64,000 nucleotides of DNA from NCBI RefSeq assembly GCF_020923495.1, contig NZ_CP064048.1, positions 2,729,001-2,793,000 on the forward strand, read 5' to 3'. The translations under genes and the position numbers were made by a program. How positions within the stretch are numbered: the stretch's first letter is position 1; each line of letters starts with the position of its first letter. A model generated the notes under the pieces. That model had not been told where the DNA came from. It ran no database searches and was given only the letters and a program-made list of their open reading frames with translations. This DNA is from Brevibacillus sedimenti. GTDB lineage: Bacteria; Bacillota; Bacilli; Brevibacillales; Brevibacillaceae. Shown here one piece after another: positions 1 to 7,555 of the stretch.

Positions 1-39
1 CAGAAGCAGAAAGGAAAGAAGCAGGCGAATTCTGCCTGA
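1..39 (+). CDS. Possible C-terminal tail of a gene cut by the left edge
   Basis: Frame 1 reads twelve lysine- and glutamine-rich codons and then TGA at 37-39. Nothing identifies the protein, and so short a frame could be open by chance. A small GCCCGA/TCGGGC dyad follows at about 41-56. Confidence 0.2.
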   Translation, partial: QKQKGKKQANSA

Positions 40-70
40 TTGCCCGATCTCGGGCAAACGGACAAGCCCA

Positions 71-177
71 ACAGGAGGTTAAAATGGACAGCATCGGCAT
101 CAAGTAAGTGAGTCTCTCATCATTGCTCGGTGCATTGCCTTGGGTATCGATGATGTGGTCAATGTCGAAGTACAAAA
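71..177 (+). other. Seven-codon ORF with strong RBS, possible frameshifted gene remnant
   Basis: An AGGAGG ribosome site lies a few bases before ATG at 84, but the frame closes at TAA 105-107 after seven codons. Stepping back one base at the AAG codon reopens a protein-like frame (containing LIIARCIALGIDDVVNVEV) that runs into the hairpin at 178-215. Either a short leader peptide or a gene that lost one base is possible. The product is not recognised. Confidence 0.25.
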
Positions 178-215
178 AGAGGATGAGGAGCAATTGCGCT
201 CTCTCATCCTCTTTT
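178..215 (+). terminator. Rho-independent terminator
   Basis: Stem GAGGATGAG (179-187) pairs exactly with CTCATCCTC (203-211). An inner GAGC/GCTC extension and a following T4 complete it. It would end rightward transcription from the left edge and sits at the 3' end of the convergent DUF817 gene. Confidence 0.7.
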
Positions 216-218
216 CAC

Positions 219-1049
219 TTAATTCTCCTGACGAGTGGGGGTGCCGCTGTCTTTTCCATTCTTAGTTCGCTTTTCCTTGATTTGTTTCAACGAGGCGACG
301 ATTAGAAAGCTGACGATGACAAGCAGAACCCAGGAACTGACCTTACCTACATGGACGAGACGCCAGCTGTCGGCTTGATTCGGGTATTCCCACGCGCTAA
401 AAAAGGTGGCGACGTTCTCCGCAATCCAGATGAAGAAGCCGATCAGCACGAAGGAGAGGATAAGCGGCATCCGGTAGCGATGACGGCCGACCTCATAGGT
501 AACCCAGGTTCGGCTAAAGACGATCAGTACCAAGCCAGCCAGCCACCAGCGAATGTCAACCCAAAAATGGTGGGTGAAGAAATTCAGGTAGATTGCAGCG
601 GCAAGCGGGGCAACCAACCAGAGAGAAGGCCAACGAACCAGTTCTACCTTCAGGCGTCGCCAGGCCTGGCACAGGTAGCTGGCCACGCTGGCATACATAA
701 ATCCGCTGTAGAGAGGGACTCCGTACACCTTCGTCCAGCCTTCTTCCGGGTACGACCAGGACCCCATGCGCACCTTGAACAGTTCCAGCGCCAAACCGAT
801 CAAGTGGAAGACGGTGATCACCTTCAGCTCGTCGCGTGTTTCCAGACCGGAGCGCAGCATCCATACCTGCATGGCCAGGCAGATGATTAGCAGCCAGTCG
901 TAACGGGGCAGCCAGGGAAGGTGAATGAACTTTGTCAGAGCCAGTGAGGCAAAGATGACCACAGGAAAGACACAGGACAGCGCCTGCTGCCAGCCGAAGC
1001 GTACCAGCTGCTGCAGGGCATGGAATAATCGTCGTTTCAAATTGTTCAC
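219..1049 (-). CDS. yoaT: DUF817 family integral membrane protein (YoaT-like)
   Basis: A 276-residue protein with about eight hydrophobic segments and many tryptophans, with the DUF817 pattern: a conserved GSWSYPEEG stretch near residue 95 and an ENVATFF...WEYPNQ stretch near residue 215. The biochemical role of the family is unknown. It is the last gene of a leftward group with a Cro/CI-type regulator and a DUF2975 protein, the same three families that I recall as yoaS-yozG-yoaT in B. subtilis. It ends just beyond the hairpin at 178-215. The symbol is by similarity and synteny. Confidence 0.75.
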   Translation of the reverse strand: MNNLKRRLFHALQQLVRFGWQQALSCVFPVVIFASLALTKFIHLPWLPRYDWLLIICLAMQVWMLRSGLETRDELKVITVFHLIGLALELFKVRMGSWSYPEEGWTKVYGVPLYSGFMYASVASYLCQAWRRLKVELVRWPSLWLVAPLAAAIYLNFFTHHFWVDIRWWLAGLVLIVFSRTWVTYEVGRHRYRMPLILSFVLIGFFIWIAENVATFFSAWEYPNQADSWRLVHVGKVSSWVLLVIVSFLIVASLKQIKEKRTKNGKDSGTPTRQEN

Positions 1050-1094
1050 CTTCTACGCAGATTCACAAACGGTTATGTTGATTCTCTTCAGAAC

Positions 1095-1319
1095 TCACGT
1101 ATTTTCGTCGCTTTTATACTCTAAAATGTCTCCAGGCTGACAATCCAACGCCTTGCAAATCGCATCCAAAGTTGATAATCGAATTGCTTTTGCCTTTCCG
1201 TTTTTCAATATGGAAAGATTGGCCATTGTAATTCCGATCTTTTCCGATAGTTCTGTAACGCTCATTTTCCGCTTGGCCAGCATCACGTCAATATTGATAA
1301 TAATCGCCACGTTACTCAC
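1095..1319 (-). CDS. yozG: Cro/CI-type helix-turn-helix regulator (YozG-like)
   Basis: A 74-residue single-domain DNA-binding protein. The helix-turn-helix covers about residues 20-45 (VTELSEKIGITMANLSILKNG), followed by LSTLDAICKALDCQPGDIL, typical of the small YozG/XRE regulators that accompany DUF2975 membrane proteins. The start is GTG at 1319, directly after the stop of the upstream DUF2975 gene (1321-1323), so the two are translationally coupled. It probably regulates its own operon; this is inferred from the family and its position. Confidence 0.85.
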   Translation of the reverse strand: MSNVAIIINIDVMLAKRKMSVTELSEKIGITMANLSILKNGKAKAIRLSTLDAICKALDCQPGDILEYKSDENT

Positions 1320-1320
1320 C

Positions 1321-1803
1321 TCAGACCGTCAAATCATTTTCTGCTTTGATTTCGATAGCCTCCTGCAACAGCTTTTGGAGAACCGCAGCAAAAACGCCGA
1401 TCACCATGGAGGCAAATATCAGGACCAATCCGATGACGATGATGCCTGGGGCGTCGTCAGCTTCAGCCATCAGATAGAGAAGCGGCATGCCTGCCATGTA
1501 CAAAATACTGATGGTAATGGCACAGTATTTGATTTTCTGTAAAGCGACTACAGATAATTCTGAGAAGGCTTTATTTTGGTCAATATAGCTTAAAAGTTTA
1601 AACGCTTGATACAGCGCAACGTAAAAAGGGATCGCTGTTGCATACAAAAGGATAAAAACGAGATATTTCATCATCGCGATATTCGGATACAATTCAGCTG
1701 CGTAATTGGCGATCTCAGGCACCAAAAACAGGCACATGGCGAGAACTGGCATTCCAATCAGAATAACAGCTCCCTTTAAAAAGAGTGTTGTTCCTCGTCT
1801 CAT
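1321..1803 (-). CDS. yoaS: DUF2975 domain membrane protein (YoaS-like)
   Basis: I start this gene at ATG 1803, which has a GAGGGG ribosome site six bases upstream. A longer frame from 1845 adds fourteen residues without a good site. The 160-residue product has four transmembrane helices and ends in a charged tail (QEAIEIKAENDLTV), as in DUF2975 proteins. The family is almost always encoded beside a YozG-type regulator, as here, and may modulate it, but the function is unproved. It is the first gene of the leftward three-gene operon. Confidence 0.8.
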   Translation of the reverse strand: MRRGTTLFLKGAVILIGMPVLAMCLFLVPEIANYAAELYPNIAMMKYLVFILLYATAIPFYVALYQAFKLLSYIDQNKAFSELSVVALQKIKYCAITISILYMAGMPLLYLMAEADDAPGIIVIGLVLIFASMVIGVFAAVLQKLLQEAIEIKAENDLTV

Positions 1804-1845
1804 AAAAAACCCCTCACTTTGCTGAATTCGCTTTGACTTTACCAC

Positions 1846-2219
1846 TCAATTTATCGTTTTTCAATAAAAAAATGCCGTAAAAAGATATATTTTTGTTGTT
1901 TTTGGGGAACAAGGCGTTCCCGCGCTTACAAATACGGAAGCAGCCATTGAATCGTTACCTCCAATGGCTCTTTATCCCGATAGTAAAAAGAACCAAAACG
2001 CATAGCAGTTGTCTGGCAATGTTCTGCATCCAATATGCGAAAATGGAGAGAGGTGGAAATGCCTTGGGGTAAGAGCGTGGTTTTTGAAGCTGACACAGTG
2101 GAGGAAAAGAATCGGCACGAAAAAGGTATACGGATGGCGAACGGCTGAATAATGTAGAAAATAGACGGAAATTTACCAATTGAGATGACGTTCATTTTCG
2201 GTGTGAGAGGGGGCGTACC
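1846..2219. other. AT-rich intergenic stretch, possible gene fragments
   Basis: This 370-base gap lies between the divergent yoaS-like and TIR-like genes. It is visibly more AT-rich than the surroundings. A plus-strand frame around 2042-2147 contains an ATG (about 2059) preceded by a GAGAGAGG purine run and gives about 29 codons (MPWGKSVVFEADTVEEKNR...). A leftward frame at 1926-2201 has no ribosome site. Neither is recognised. Promoters for both flanking genes must lie here, but none is clear. Confidence 0.4.
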
Positions 2220-3254
2220 ATGAATGTTGCGGTAAAACCCAGAGTTTTCATTGGCTCTTCCGCAGAGGGACACCGACTGGCACGAGCGCTCCATGCTTCA
2301 CTGACACATGAAGCCCAGGTCACAATCTGGTCACATGGGATATTTCAACTAAATCAAACAGCGTTACAAAGTCTGTTGAATCACCTCGATGCGACAGATT
2401 TTGCCGTATTTATTTTCTCTCCGGACGATCGTACATATCTGCGGGGGGCGGAACTGACAGCAGCACGGGACAATGTGATTTTTGAACTTGGACTTTCCAT
2501 TGGAAAACTTGGTGCTGACCGTGCTTTCTTCGTCAAGCCAAGAGGACTTGCAGACTTCCGCATTCCCACGGACTTGTTTGGCATTACTCCAGGTGAATAC
2601 GAGATTGATCGAGACGACGATAACGCAATGTCAGCCGTCAGTGTGTTTGCCTATCAACTCAGTGAAATTATCAACAGGCTCGGCCGCAGGCAGGATTCGC
2701 GTGATATAATGGAAAAAAACAAACGCCTCACCGCTCAAGTCAATTTTCTTTACTCGTTGGTAAAACACAGCAATCACACGGCGATTAAATACAATCGGGT
2801 CATGGAGAACTTTCTTGGTTCCTGTTCAACTCCCGACGGATTCAGCCCATCAGCGGCAACTCTATTTTCCCTCGTTGAAGATGAACTGGTACAAATCGGT
2901 CACGCCAGAGACGTAGATGAAGGAAAAAGGTACAGCTTGGATCATAATGAGAGGTTCCCGGAGGATAAGAGTTGGGTTGTTGAGTCCTTCTTGTCCAACA
3001 AATCCATTATGGCTTTTAAAGAACAAAATACGGTTCGCGGTGAATACGAATATATCATCTGTATTCCGATTGCAAAAACGTTTGTGGTGACCGTCCATTT
3101 GCTTATCAATAGACAAGTGCCTGAAGAACGATACGATGCGCTGCTGGAACAGTTTATTGAAAAGGAAAACCAAGCAATCCTCAGTTCGTTAAATACGTTT
3201 CTGGAAAGGGGAGTTGAAGCATATGTTGAACAACAACCCGCGCAAATTTACTAA
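2220..3254 (+). CDS. TIR-like nucleotide-binding domain protein with GAF-like C-terminal region
   Basis: The N-terminal 145 residues match the TIR-like fold of bacterial immune effectors (the family of CBASS Cap12 and Pycsar TIR proteins): RVFIGSSAEG at 8-17, FAVFIFSPDD at 61-70 and RDNVIFELGLSIGKLG at 83-98, where Glu89 is the expected NADase glutamate. Next come a predicted coiled coil (about 155-185) and a region with GAF-like character (YIICIPIAKTFVVTVHLLI near 280-300), which could be a sensor. If active, it would cleave NAD+ in the cytoplasm when triggered. No cyclic-nucleotide synthase lies nearby. It overlaps the next small gene and is AT-richer than its neighbours, suggesting transfer. 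Fold: confident. Defence role: inferred. Confidence 0.75.
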   Translation: MNVAVKPRVFIGSSAEGHRLARALHASLTHEAQVTIWSHGIFQLNQTALQSLLNHLDATDFAVFIFSPDDRTYLRGAELTAARDNVIFELGLSIGKLGADRAFFVKPRGLADFRIPTDLFGITPGEYEIDRDDDNAMSAVSVFAYQLSEIINRLGRRQDSRDIMEKNKRLTAQVNFLYSLVKHSNHTAIKYNRVMENFLGSCSTPDGFSPSAATLFSLVEDELVQIGHARDVDEGKRYSLDHNERFPEDKSWVVESFLSNKSIMAFKEQNTVRGEYEYIICIPIAKTFVVTVHLLINRQVPEERYDALLEQFIEKENQAILSSLNTFLERGVEAYVEQQPAQIY

Positions 3255-3489
3255 GATTGGCAGAAAGGTCAGAGCGTTCGTCGTTCATTCACCATCCGAC
3301 TTTGCGATTACATTAAAAAGAAAAGCTGCGGTCCAGGCTGCCATGGAGGCCAGGAAAAAATATGCGAAACCCGATGAAAAGCTGTTTCAAGAAATTTACG
3401 CTGACGGTCCGAGTGTTACCAAGAATGATGACCATGTTCGAATTGTAGCAACGCGCAATGTTCATTTTGACGAACCGATGTTTGGATAA
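3223..3489 (+). CDS. Small basic protein coupled to the TIR-like gene
   Basis: ATG 3223 follows an AAGGGGAG ribosome site inside the 3' end of the TIR-like gene, so the frames overlap by 32 bases and translation is probably coupled. A TTG at 3214 is too close to that site. The 88-residue product is basic in its first half (RKFTKIGRKVRAF, MEARKKY) and ends DEPMFG. It has no signal peptide or membrane helix. I do not recognise the family. Co-translation suggests a partner, regulator or antitoxin of the TIR-like protein, but this is inference only. Confidence 0.65.
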   Translation: MLNNNPRKFTKIGRKVRAFVVHSPSDFAITLKRKAAVQAAMEARKKYAKPDEKLFQEIYADGPSVTKNDDHVRIVATRNVHFDEPMFG

Positions 3490-3490
3490 A

Positions 3491-3517
3491 CAGGGGGCGA
3501 CGAGCCTCTTTTTTTTT
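3491..3517 (+). terminator. Probable rho-independent terminator
   Basis: A short GGGGC/GCCTC stem (one G-U pair) with loop GACGA is followed by nine T's, directly after the stop of the small gene. The stem is weak but the T-run is strong. Confidence 0.5.
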
Positions 3518-4375
3518 CTATGAGCTGAAGTCCTCTTTTTGTGTGGAAGGAATCGAACAGTGCTGGCGAGGATCTAGGGGGGAATCAGTCAAGAGAAGTT
3601 TATCACACGAGCAGAGGATGCGGCTCGCGCGCAAGTGTAATGCAGGTATTTTCATTACCTTCATGAGGGTAAAATTAAACACCTGAAAGCCGTAGATGAT
3701 CAGATAGCCCAGCCCTTTTTGTGAGACGAGAAATTCGCCGACGATCACGCCCACCCAGGAGAGGCCGACGTTTACCTTGAGCGTGGAGAGAATTGTCGGA
3801 ATCGTGGCGGGCAGGATCACCATCGTAAAGGTTTGCCGCTTGTTGGCACCCAGCGTCTGGACTACCTTGACAAAATTGGGATTCACTTCTTTGAAACTGG
3901 TGTAGATCACGATGGTGGTGATGATGACGGAGATGGCGCAGCCCATCGCGATTACGGAGACCAGGCCGGGCCCCAGACCGACGATGAAGACGGGGCCGAG
4001 CGCCACCTTGGGCATGCTGTTGCCGACCACGAGATACGGCTCCAGCACCCGGGAGAGAAAGGGGGACCACCAGATCAGGGTGGCGAGCAGCGTGCCGAGC
4101 AGCGTGCCCAGCAGGAAGCCGACAACGGTCTCTCCCACGGTTATCGCTACGTGCGGCAGCAGGCTGCCGTCCAGGATCATCGACCAGAACAACTGCCACA
4201 TTTTGGACGGGTAGCTGAAGATCAGCACGTTGATGGCGTTGGCACGGGCGAGCCCTTCCCAGATGCCGATGAACAGCAGAAACAGGGCCAGTTGGGTGGC
4301 GACGACCAGGCAGCGCTGTTTCGCCATCCGTCGCAAATGGTTGCGGTGGATCGCCTCAATCTCATGTGGCTGCAT
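3518..4375 (-). CDS. ABC transporter permease with replaced C-terminus
   Basis: Residues 1-237 are a normal SsuC/TauC-type permease: transmembrane helices, and the cytoplasmic coupling loop around 175-200 (TLGANKRQTFTMVILPATIP). Family members then end with one more hydrophobic helix and a short basic tail. Here the sequence changes near 3664 to about 48 unrelated polar residues (PALHLRASRILCSCDK...), so the last helix is lost. It overlaps the upstream ATPase gene by 14 bases and shares its operon with the ATPase and binding protein. The altered end faces the TIR block, suggesting rearrangement. The protein may not work. Confidence 0.8.
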   Translation of the reverse strand: MQPHEIEAIHRNHLRRMAKQRCLVVATQLALFLLFIGIWEGLARANAINVLIFSYPSKMWQLFWSMILDGSLLPHVAITVGETVVGFLLGTLLGTLLATLIWWSPFLSRVLEPYLVVGNSMPKVALGPVFIVGLGPGLVSVIAMGCAISVIITTIVIYTSFKEVNPNFVKVVQTLGANKRQTFTMVILPATIPTILSTLKVNVGLSWVGVIVGEFLVSQKGLGYLIIYGFQVFNFTLMKVMKIPALHLRASRILCSCDKLLLTDSPLDPRQHCSIPSTQKEDFSS

Positions 4376-5159
4376 CGGTCACCACCTCCATCTCTTTCCA
4401 CACCTGGTGAAACAACTCGTGAAACCCGGGACGATTGCGGGCGTCAAACGGCAGCGCATCGCGGATTGCTGGCGGCACGACCACTTCGCTTCGGATGCGT
4501 CCGGGATTGCGCGCCAGGATGTACACCCGGTCGCCCATCGCAATTGACTCGGACAGGTCGTGCGTCACCAGTACGGCCGTTTTTTTGTGACGGCGCAGCG
4601 TGGAGAAAATCAGGTCCTCCAGCTTCAGTTTGGTCTGGTAGTCCAGCGCCGAAAACGGTTCATCCAGCAGCAGGATGTCAGGCTGGCAGGCGAGTGTGCG
4701 TACCAGCGCCACCCGCTGCCTCATTCCCCCGGAAAGCTGTGCCGGATACGCCTTGCGCACATCGGCCAGTTCCATTTCCTCCAGCAGGTGCAGGGCGTAC
4801 GCTTCCGTCTCCCGGCTGCGGATGCCCTGTATGTCCAGGCCGAGGAAGATGTTTTCCTCGATCGTGCGCCAGTTGAACAGAAAATCCTGCTGCAGCATGT
4901 AGCCCACCTGGCGGGAAGTGCCCTCCACCGGCCGTCCATCAATCAGAATCTTGCCTGCTGTCGGTTTTTCCAGCCCGGCGATCAGGGAGAGCAGTGTCGT
5001 TTTGCCGCAGCCGCTGGGGCCGACCAGGCAGATGAACTCGCCTTCCGCCACGCGCAGGTTGATGTCTTTGACCGCCATGAACGCGCGAGTGGTCGTGAAG
5101 TAGAGATGGGTGACGTGACGCAGCTCGATTTTGGCCGGTTCAGAAAGAAGCTGGTTCAT
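4362..5159 (-). CDS. ABC transporter ATP-binding protein (SsuB/TauB type)
   Basis: A 265-residue nucleotide-binding subunit with Walker A GPSGCGKT (about 48-55), Q-loop LQQDFLF, signature LSGGMRQR, Walker B ILLLDEP and switch histidine VTHDLSE. The C-terminal part (ARNPGRIRSEV) is typical of importers for nitrate, sulfonate, taurine or thiamine-precursor compounds. It lies between the binding-protein and permease genes in a leftward operon. The substrate cannot be read from this subunit. Confidence 0.93.
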   Translation of the reverse strand: MNQLLSEPAKIELRHVTHLYFTTTRAFMAVKDINLRVAEGEFICLVGPSGCGKTTLLSLIAGLEKPTAGKILIDGRPVEGTSRQVGYMLQQDFLFNWRTIEENIFLGLDIQGIRSRETEAYALHLLEEMELADVRKAYPAQLSGGMRQRVALVRTLACQPDILLLDEPFSALDYQTKLKLEDLIFSTLRRHKKTAVLVTHDLSESIAMGDRVYILARNPGRIRSEVVVPPAIRDALPFDARNRPGFHELFHQVWKEMEVVTDAAT

Positions 5160-5164
5160 ATCGC

Positions 5165-6157
5165 TTACTTCCCTTCCTTGGCGGTTTTGGCAAACGTGGT
5201 GTTGACCAGCTTGGCGTAATCGACGCGCTGTTTCAGTTCACCTGCCTGGTCCATAATCTCCTGCAGGAGGTTCCACTCAGATTCGTTGAGAATCGGGTCG
5301 GTGGCGTACGAGCCTTGCTCCAGATAGCGTTTGACAGAGCTTTCCAGAATCTCCGGACTGACCTCCTGGAAGTAGGGTGCGATCACCTGGGCGGTCTCTT
5401 TGGGAGAGTGGCTGGCCACCCATTGTTGCCCTTTGTAGATGGCATTGGTAAACTTTTGGATAGCGGCTTTCTGCTTCTCGAGATAGCTTTGTTTGGCCAT
5501 GTACGCGGTGTAGGGAACCGTGCCGCTTTCCTTGCCGAACGAAGCGACGACGTACCCGATGCCTTCTGCCTCGAATTGGGACGCCTGCGGCTCGAACAGC
5601 TGGACGTACTCTCCCGTCCCCGAGGCAAAAGCGGACGCGACGTTTTTGAATTCAATGTTTTGAATCAACTGCAGGTCGTTGTGCGGGTCAATGCCGTGCT
5701 TTTTCAGCACGTACTCGCCGACCATCTGCGGCATGCCGCCTTTTCGCTGGCCGAGAAAAACGCTGCCCTTCAGTTGGTCGAAGCTGAAGTGTTCCACTTT
5801 TTGGCGCGAGACGAGGAAGGTGCCGTCCGTCTGCGTCAATTGGGCAAAGGTGATAACCGGATCGGCCGCTCCCTGCTGGGCGACGTAAATGCTCGTCTCC
5901 GAACCGACCAGCGCCACGTCAATGCCGCCGGAGAGCAGGGCGGTCATGGTTTTGTCGCCGCCCCACGTGGTGGTCAGTTCCACGTCGAGCCCTTCTTCCT
6001 TGAAGAAGCCCTTTTCCAGCGCGACGTACTGGGGGGCGTAAAAGATCGATCGGGTTACTTCCCCGATCCGTATTTTTTCCGGGGCGTCGGCACAGCCGGT
6101 CAACAGCGCCGTCAGCGCCAGTCCGGCGGCAAGCCCCAGAGAGAGCAGTCGCTTCAT
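5165..6157 (-). CDS. ABC transporter substrate-binding lipoprotein (NMT1/SsuA-like)
   Basis: Three ATG codons in a row (6163, 6160, 6157) follow an AGGAGGG site; I take the third because its spacing is best. A lipoprotein signal ends in LTALLTGC, so Cys is lipidated and the protein is anchored outside the membrane. The pattern FYAPQYVALEKGFFKEEGL, then GGDKTMTALLSGGIDVALVG, marks the NMT1/THI5-SsuA superfamily, which binds thiamine pyrimidine precursors, sulfonates or nitrate-like anions. It is the first gene of the three-gene import operon; the exact ligand is unknown. Confidence 0.88.
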   Translation of the reverse strand: MKRLLSLGLAAGLALTALLTGCADAPEKIRIGEVTRSIFYAPQYVALEKGFFKEEGLDVELTTTWGGDKTMTALLSGGIDVALVGSETSIYVAQQGAADPVITFAQLTQTDGTFLVSRQKVEHFSFDQLKGSVFLGQRKGGMPQMVGEYVLKKHGIDPHNDLQLIQNIEFKNVASAFASGTGEYVQLFEPQASQFEAEGIGYVVASFGKESGTVPYTAYMAKQSYLEKQKAAIQKFTNAIYKGQQWVASHSPKETAQVIAPYFQEVSPEILESSVKRYLEQGSYATDPILNESEWNLLQEIMDQAGELKQRVDYAKLVNTTFAKTAKEGK

Positions 6158-6163
6158 CATCAT

Positions 6164-6291
6164 CCCTCCTGACAAGGCAAGTGCCTGAACAATCTGCTTG
6201 ATGTAGGGTATGCGCCCTCTGAAAAAAGGGTGAATGCCCAGCAACCTGACAGGCACCTGAACGTCAGAATGAAAAGGAGACCACTCGCAGC
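6164..6291. promoter_or_regulatory. Divergent leader with a 7-bp closing stem, possible structured RNA
   Basis: The region between the binding-protein gene and rnz holds GTGCCTG (6181-6187) and its complement CAGGCAC (6251-6257), which could close a loop of about 63 bases containing smaller dyads, on either strand. The plus strand includes GAATGCCCAGCAACC, which recalls part of the SAM-I core, but the other core elements are missing and neither gene is a usual target. No riboswitch class is assigned. Confidence 0.35.
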
Positions 6292-7269
6292 ATGATCATT
6301 ACCTTTCTGGGAACCGGATCGGGTGCTCCGTCGACGCGTCGAAACGTCAGCGGGATCGCCCTCCGCTTTATTCAAACAGGCAAGTGGTGGCTGTTTGACT
6401 GCGGTGAGGGCACACAGCACCAGATTTTGCGTTCCCCGCTAAAAGTAAGTCAATTGGAAAAAATCTTCATTACCCACCTGCACGGGGATCACCTGTACGG
6501 CTTGATCGGCCTGTTGGCCAGCCGCTCGCTGCGCAACGACGAAGCATCGGCGGTGGAGCTGTACGGGCCGCCGGGCGTAGACCGCTACATCCAGGCGGTG
6601 ATGGACGTAAGTCCCGTCCATCTGCATTACCCGCTTCATGTGCACATCGTCGAGGAAGGCACCATCTGGGAAAACGAAGCGTTCACGGTGTCCTGCCGCC
6701 GGGTGCAGCACCGGGTGCCGGCGTACGCCTATGCGGTGGTGGAAAAGGATCGCCCCGGCGCGTTTCTGGCGGACGCAGCCAAACAGGCGGGCATCCCGCA
6801 GGGGCCGCTGTACGGGGCGTTGAAGCGGGGGGAGCGGATCACCCTGCCAGACGGTCGTGTCTTTGACGGACGCGATTTTGTCGGACCAGTCCAGCCGGGG
6901 CGCAAAGTGGTCTACAGCGGAGACACCCAGCCGTGCCGCGCCGTCCGGGAATTGGCGGCCGGTGCTGACCTGCTGATTCACGAGGCGACGTACGCCTACC
7001 GGGACAAGGAGCTGGCCGTGCGCAGCGGCCACTCCACGGCGCGGGAAGCGGCCCTTCTGGCCCGGGAAGCGGGGGTGAAGGCGCTCTGCCTCACCCACTT
7101 CAGCCCGCGCTATGAAAATGAAGACGGGGACCTGACAATGGCCGATCTCTTGGCGGAGGCCAGGGACGTCTTTCCCAATACGACGTTGGCGGAAGATCTG
7201 GCCAGCCTACCTGTAAAACGAGTGCGCGGCAGAGTGGGCGAAACGGCGAATCCCTGCTATAATGAATGA
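6292..7269 (+). CDS. rnz: Ribonuclease Z (tRNA 3' processing endonuclease)
   Basis: A 325-residue metallo-beta-lactamase fold nuclease that cuts pre-tRNAs after the discriminator base when CCA is not encoded. The zinc motif THLHGDH is at 61-67. VYSGDTQP, LIHEATY and HSTAREA further on supply the remaining ligands and the catalytic region. The N-terminus MIITFLGTGSGAPSTRRN is typical of RNase Z and fixes the start. The length agrees with the short-form enzyme of Bacillus. It is transcribed away from the ABC operon. Confidence 0.95.
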   Translation: MIITFLGTGSGAPSTRRNVSGIALRFIQTGKWWLFDCGEGTQHQILRSPLKVSQLEKIFITHLHGDHLYGLIGLLASRSLRNDEASAVELYGPPGVDRYIQAVMDVSPVHLHYPLHVHIVEEGTIWENEAFTVSCRRVQHRVPAYAYAVVEKDRPGAFLADAAKQAGIPQGPLYGALKRGERITLPDGRVFDGRDFVGPVQPGRKVVYSGDTQPCRAVRELAAGADLLIHEATYAYRDKELAVRSGHSTAREAALLAREAGVKALCLTHFSPRYENEDGDLTMADLLAEARDVFPNTTLAEDLASLPVKRVRGRVGETANPCYNE

Positions 7270-7293
7270 TCATCATCAGGAAAGAGGGAGAGC

Positions 7294-7518
7294 ATGAAAC
7301 GGGTTACCTTTGCTACCCCGGAAGAACTGCGGGAACACTGTCTGCGGGAGAACCTGTCCCTGATCGTGGAGTACCGTGACGAGGAAAACCGGCAGCGGCA
7401 GGTCGTCCTGGAGGGAGAGCGGCTGAACGAGCTGGAAACCTACATCAACCGCCCAAAAGCAGAGGCGTACTTCCGCAGTGCCGGGATCTTTCACGAAGTG
7501 GTGGCCGGTTGGCGCTAA
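7294..7518 (+). CDS. Small acidic protein of unknown function
   Basis: A 74-residue protein 24 bases after rnz with its own GAGGGAGAG ribosome site. It is rich in Glu and Arg, with a predicted beta-hairpin (LSLIVEYRDEENRQRQVVLEG) followed by helix. No membrane segment or known motif is visible. Spacing suggests it is cotranscribed with rnz and with the YczE-type gene that follows. I do not recognise the family. Confidence 0.65.
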   Translation: MKRVTFATPEELREHCLRENLSLIVEYRDEENRQRQVVLEGERLNELETYINRPKAEAYFRSAGIFHEVVAGWR

Positions 7519-7555
7519 CCGGCAGAGAACTGAGAGAACGGAAAGGTGAACAGGA

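Noticed and set aside
1926-2294. Leftward frame of 122 codons before the TIR-like gene
   Set aside because: It overlaps the start of the TIR-like gene, has no ribosome site at its ATG codons and no recognisable motif; only its C-terminal part looks protein-like.
3545-3600. tRNA-like T-arm (GTTCGATTCC on the minus strand) at the end of the altered permease
   Set aside because: The five bases on each side of the loop are not complementary and no anticodon or acceptor stem can be folded.
6220-6260. SAM-I riboswitch on the plus strand before rnz
   Set aside because: Only GAATGCCCAGCAACC resembles the core; the GGTGCTAA-type segment is missing and the closing stem is in the wrong place. rnz is not a known target.
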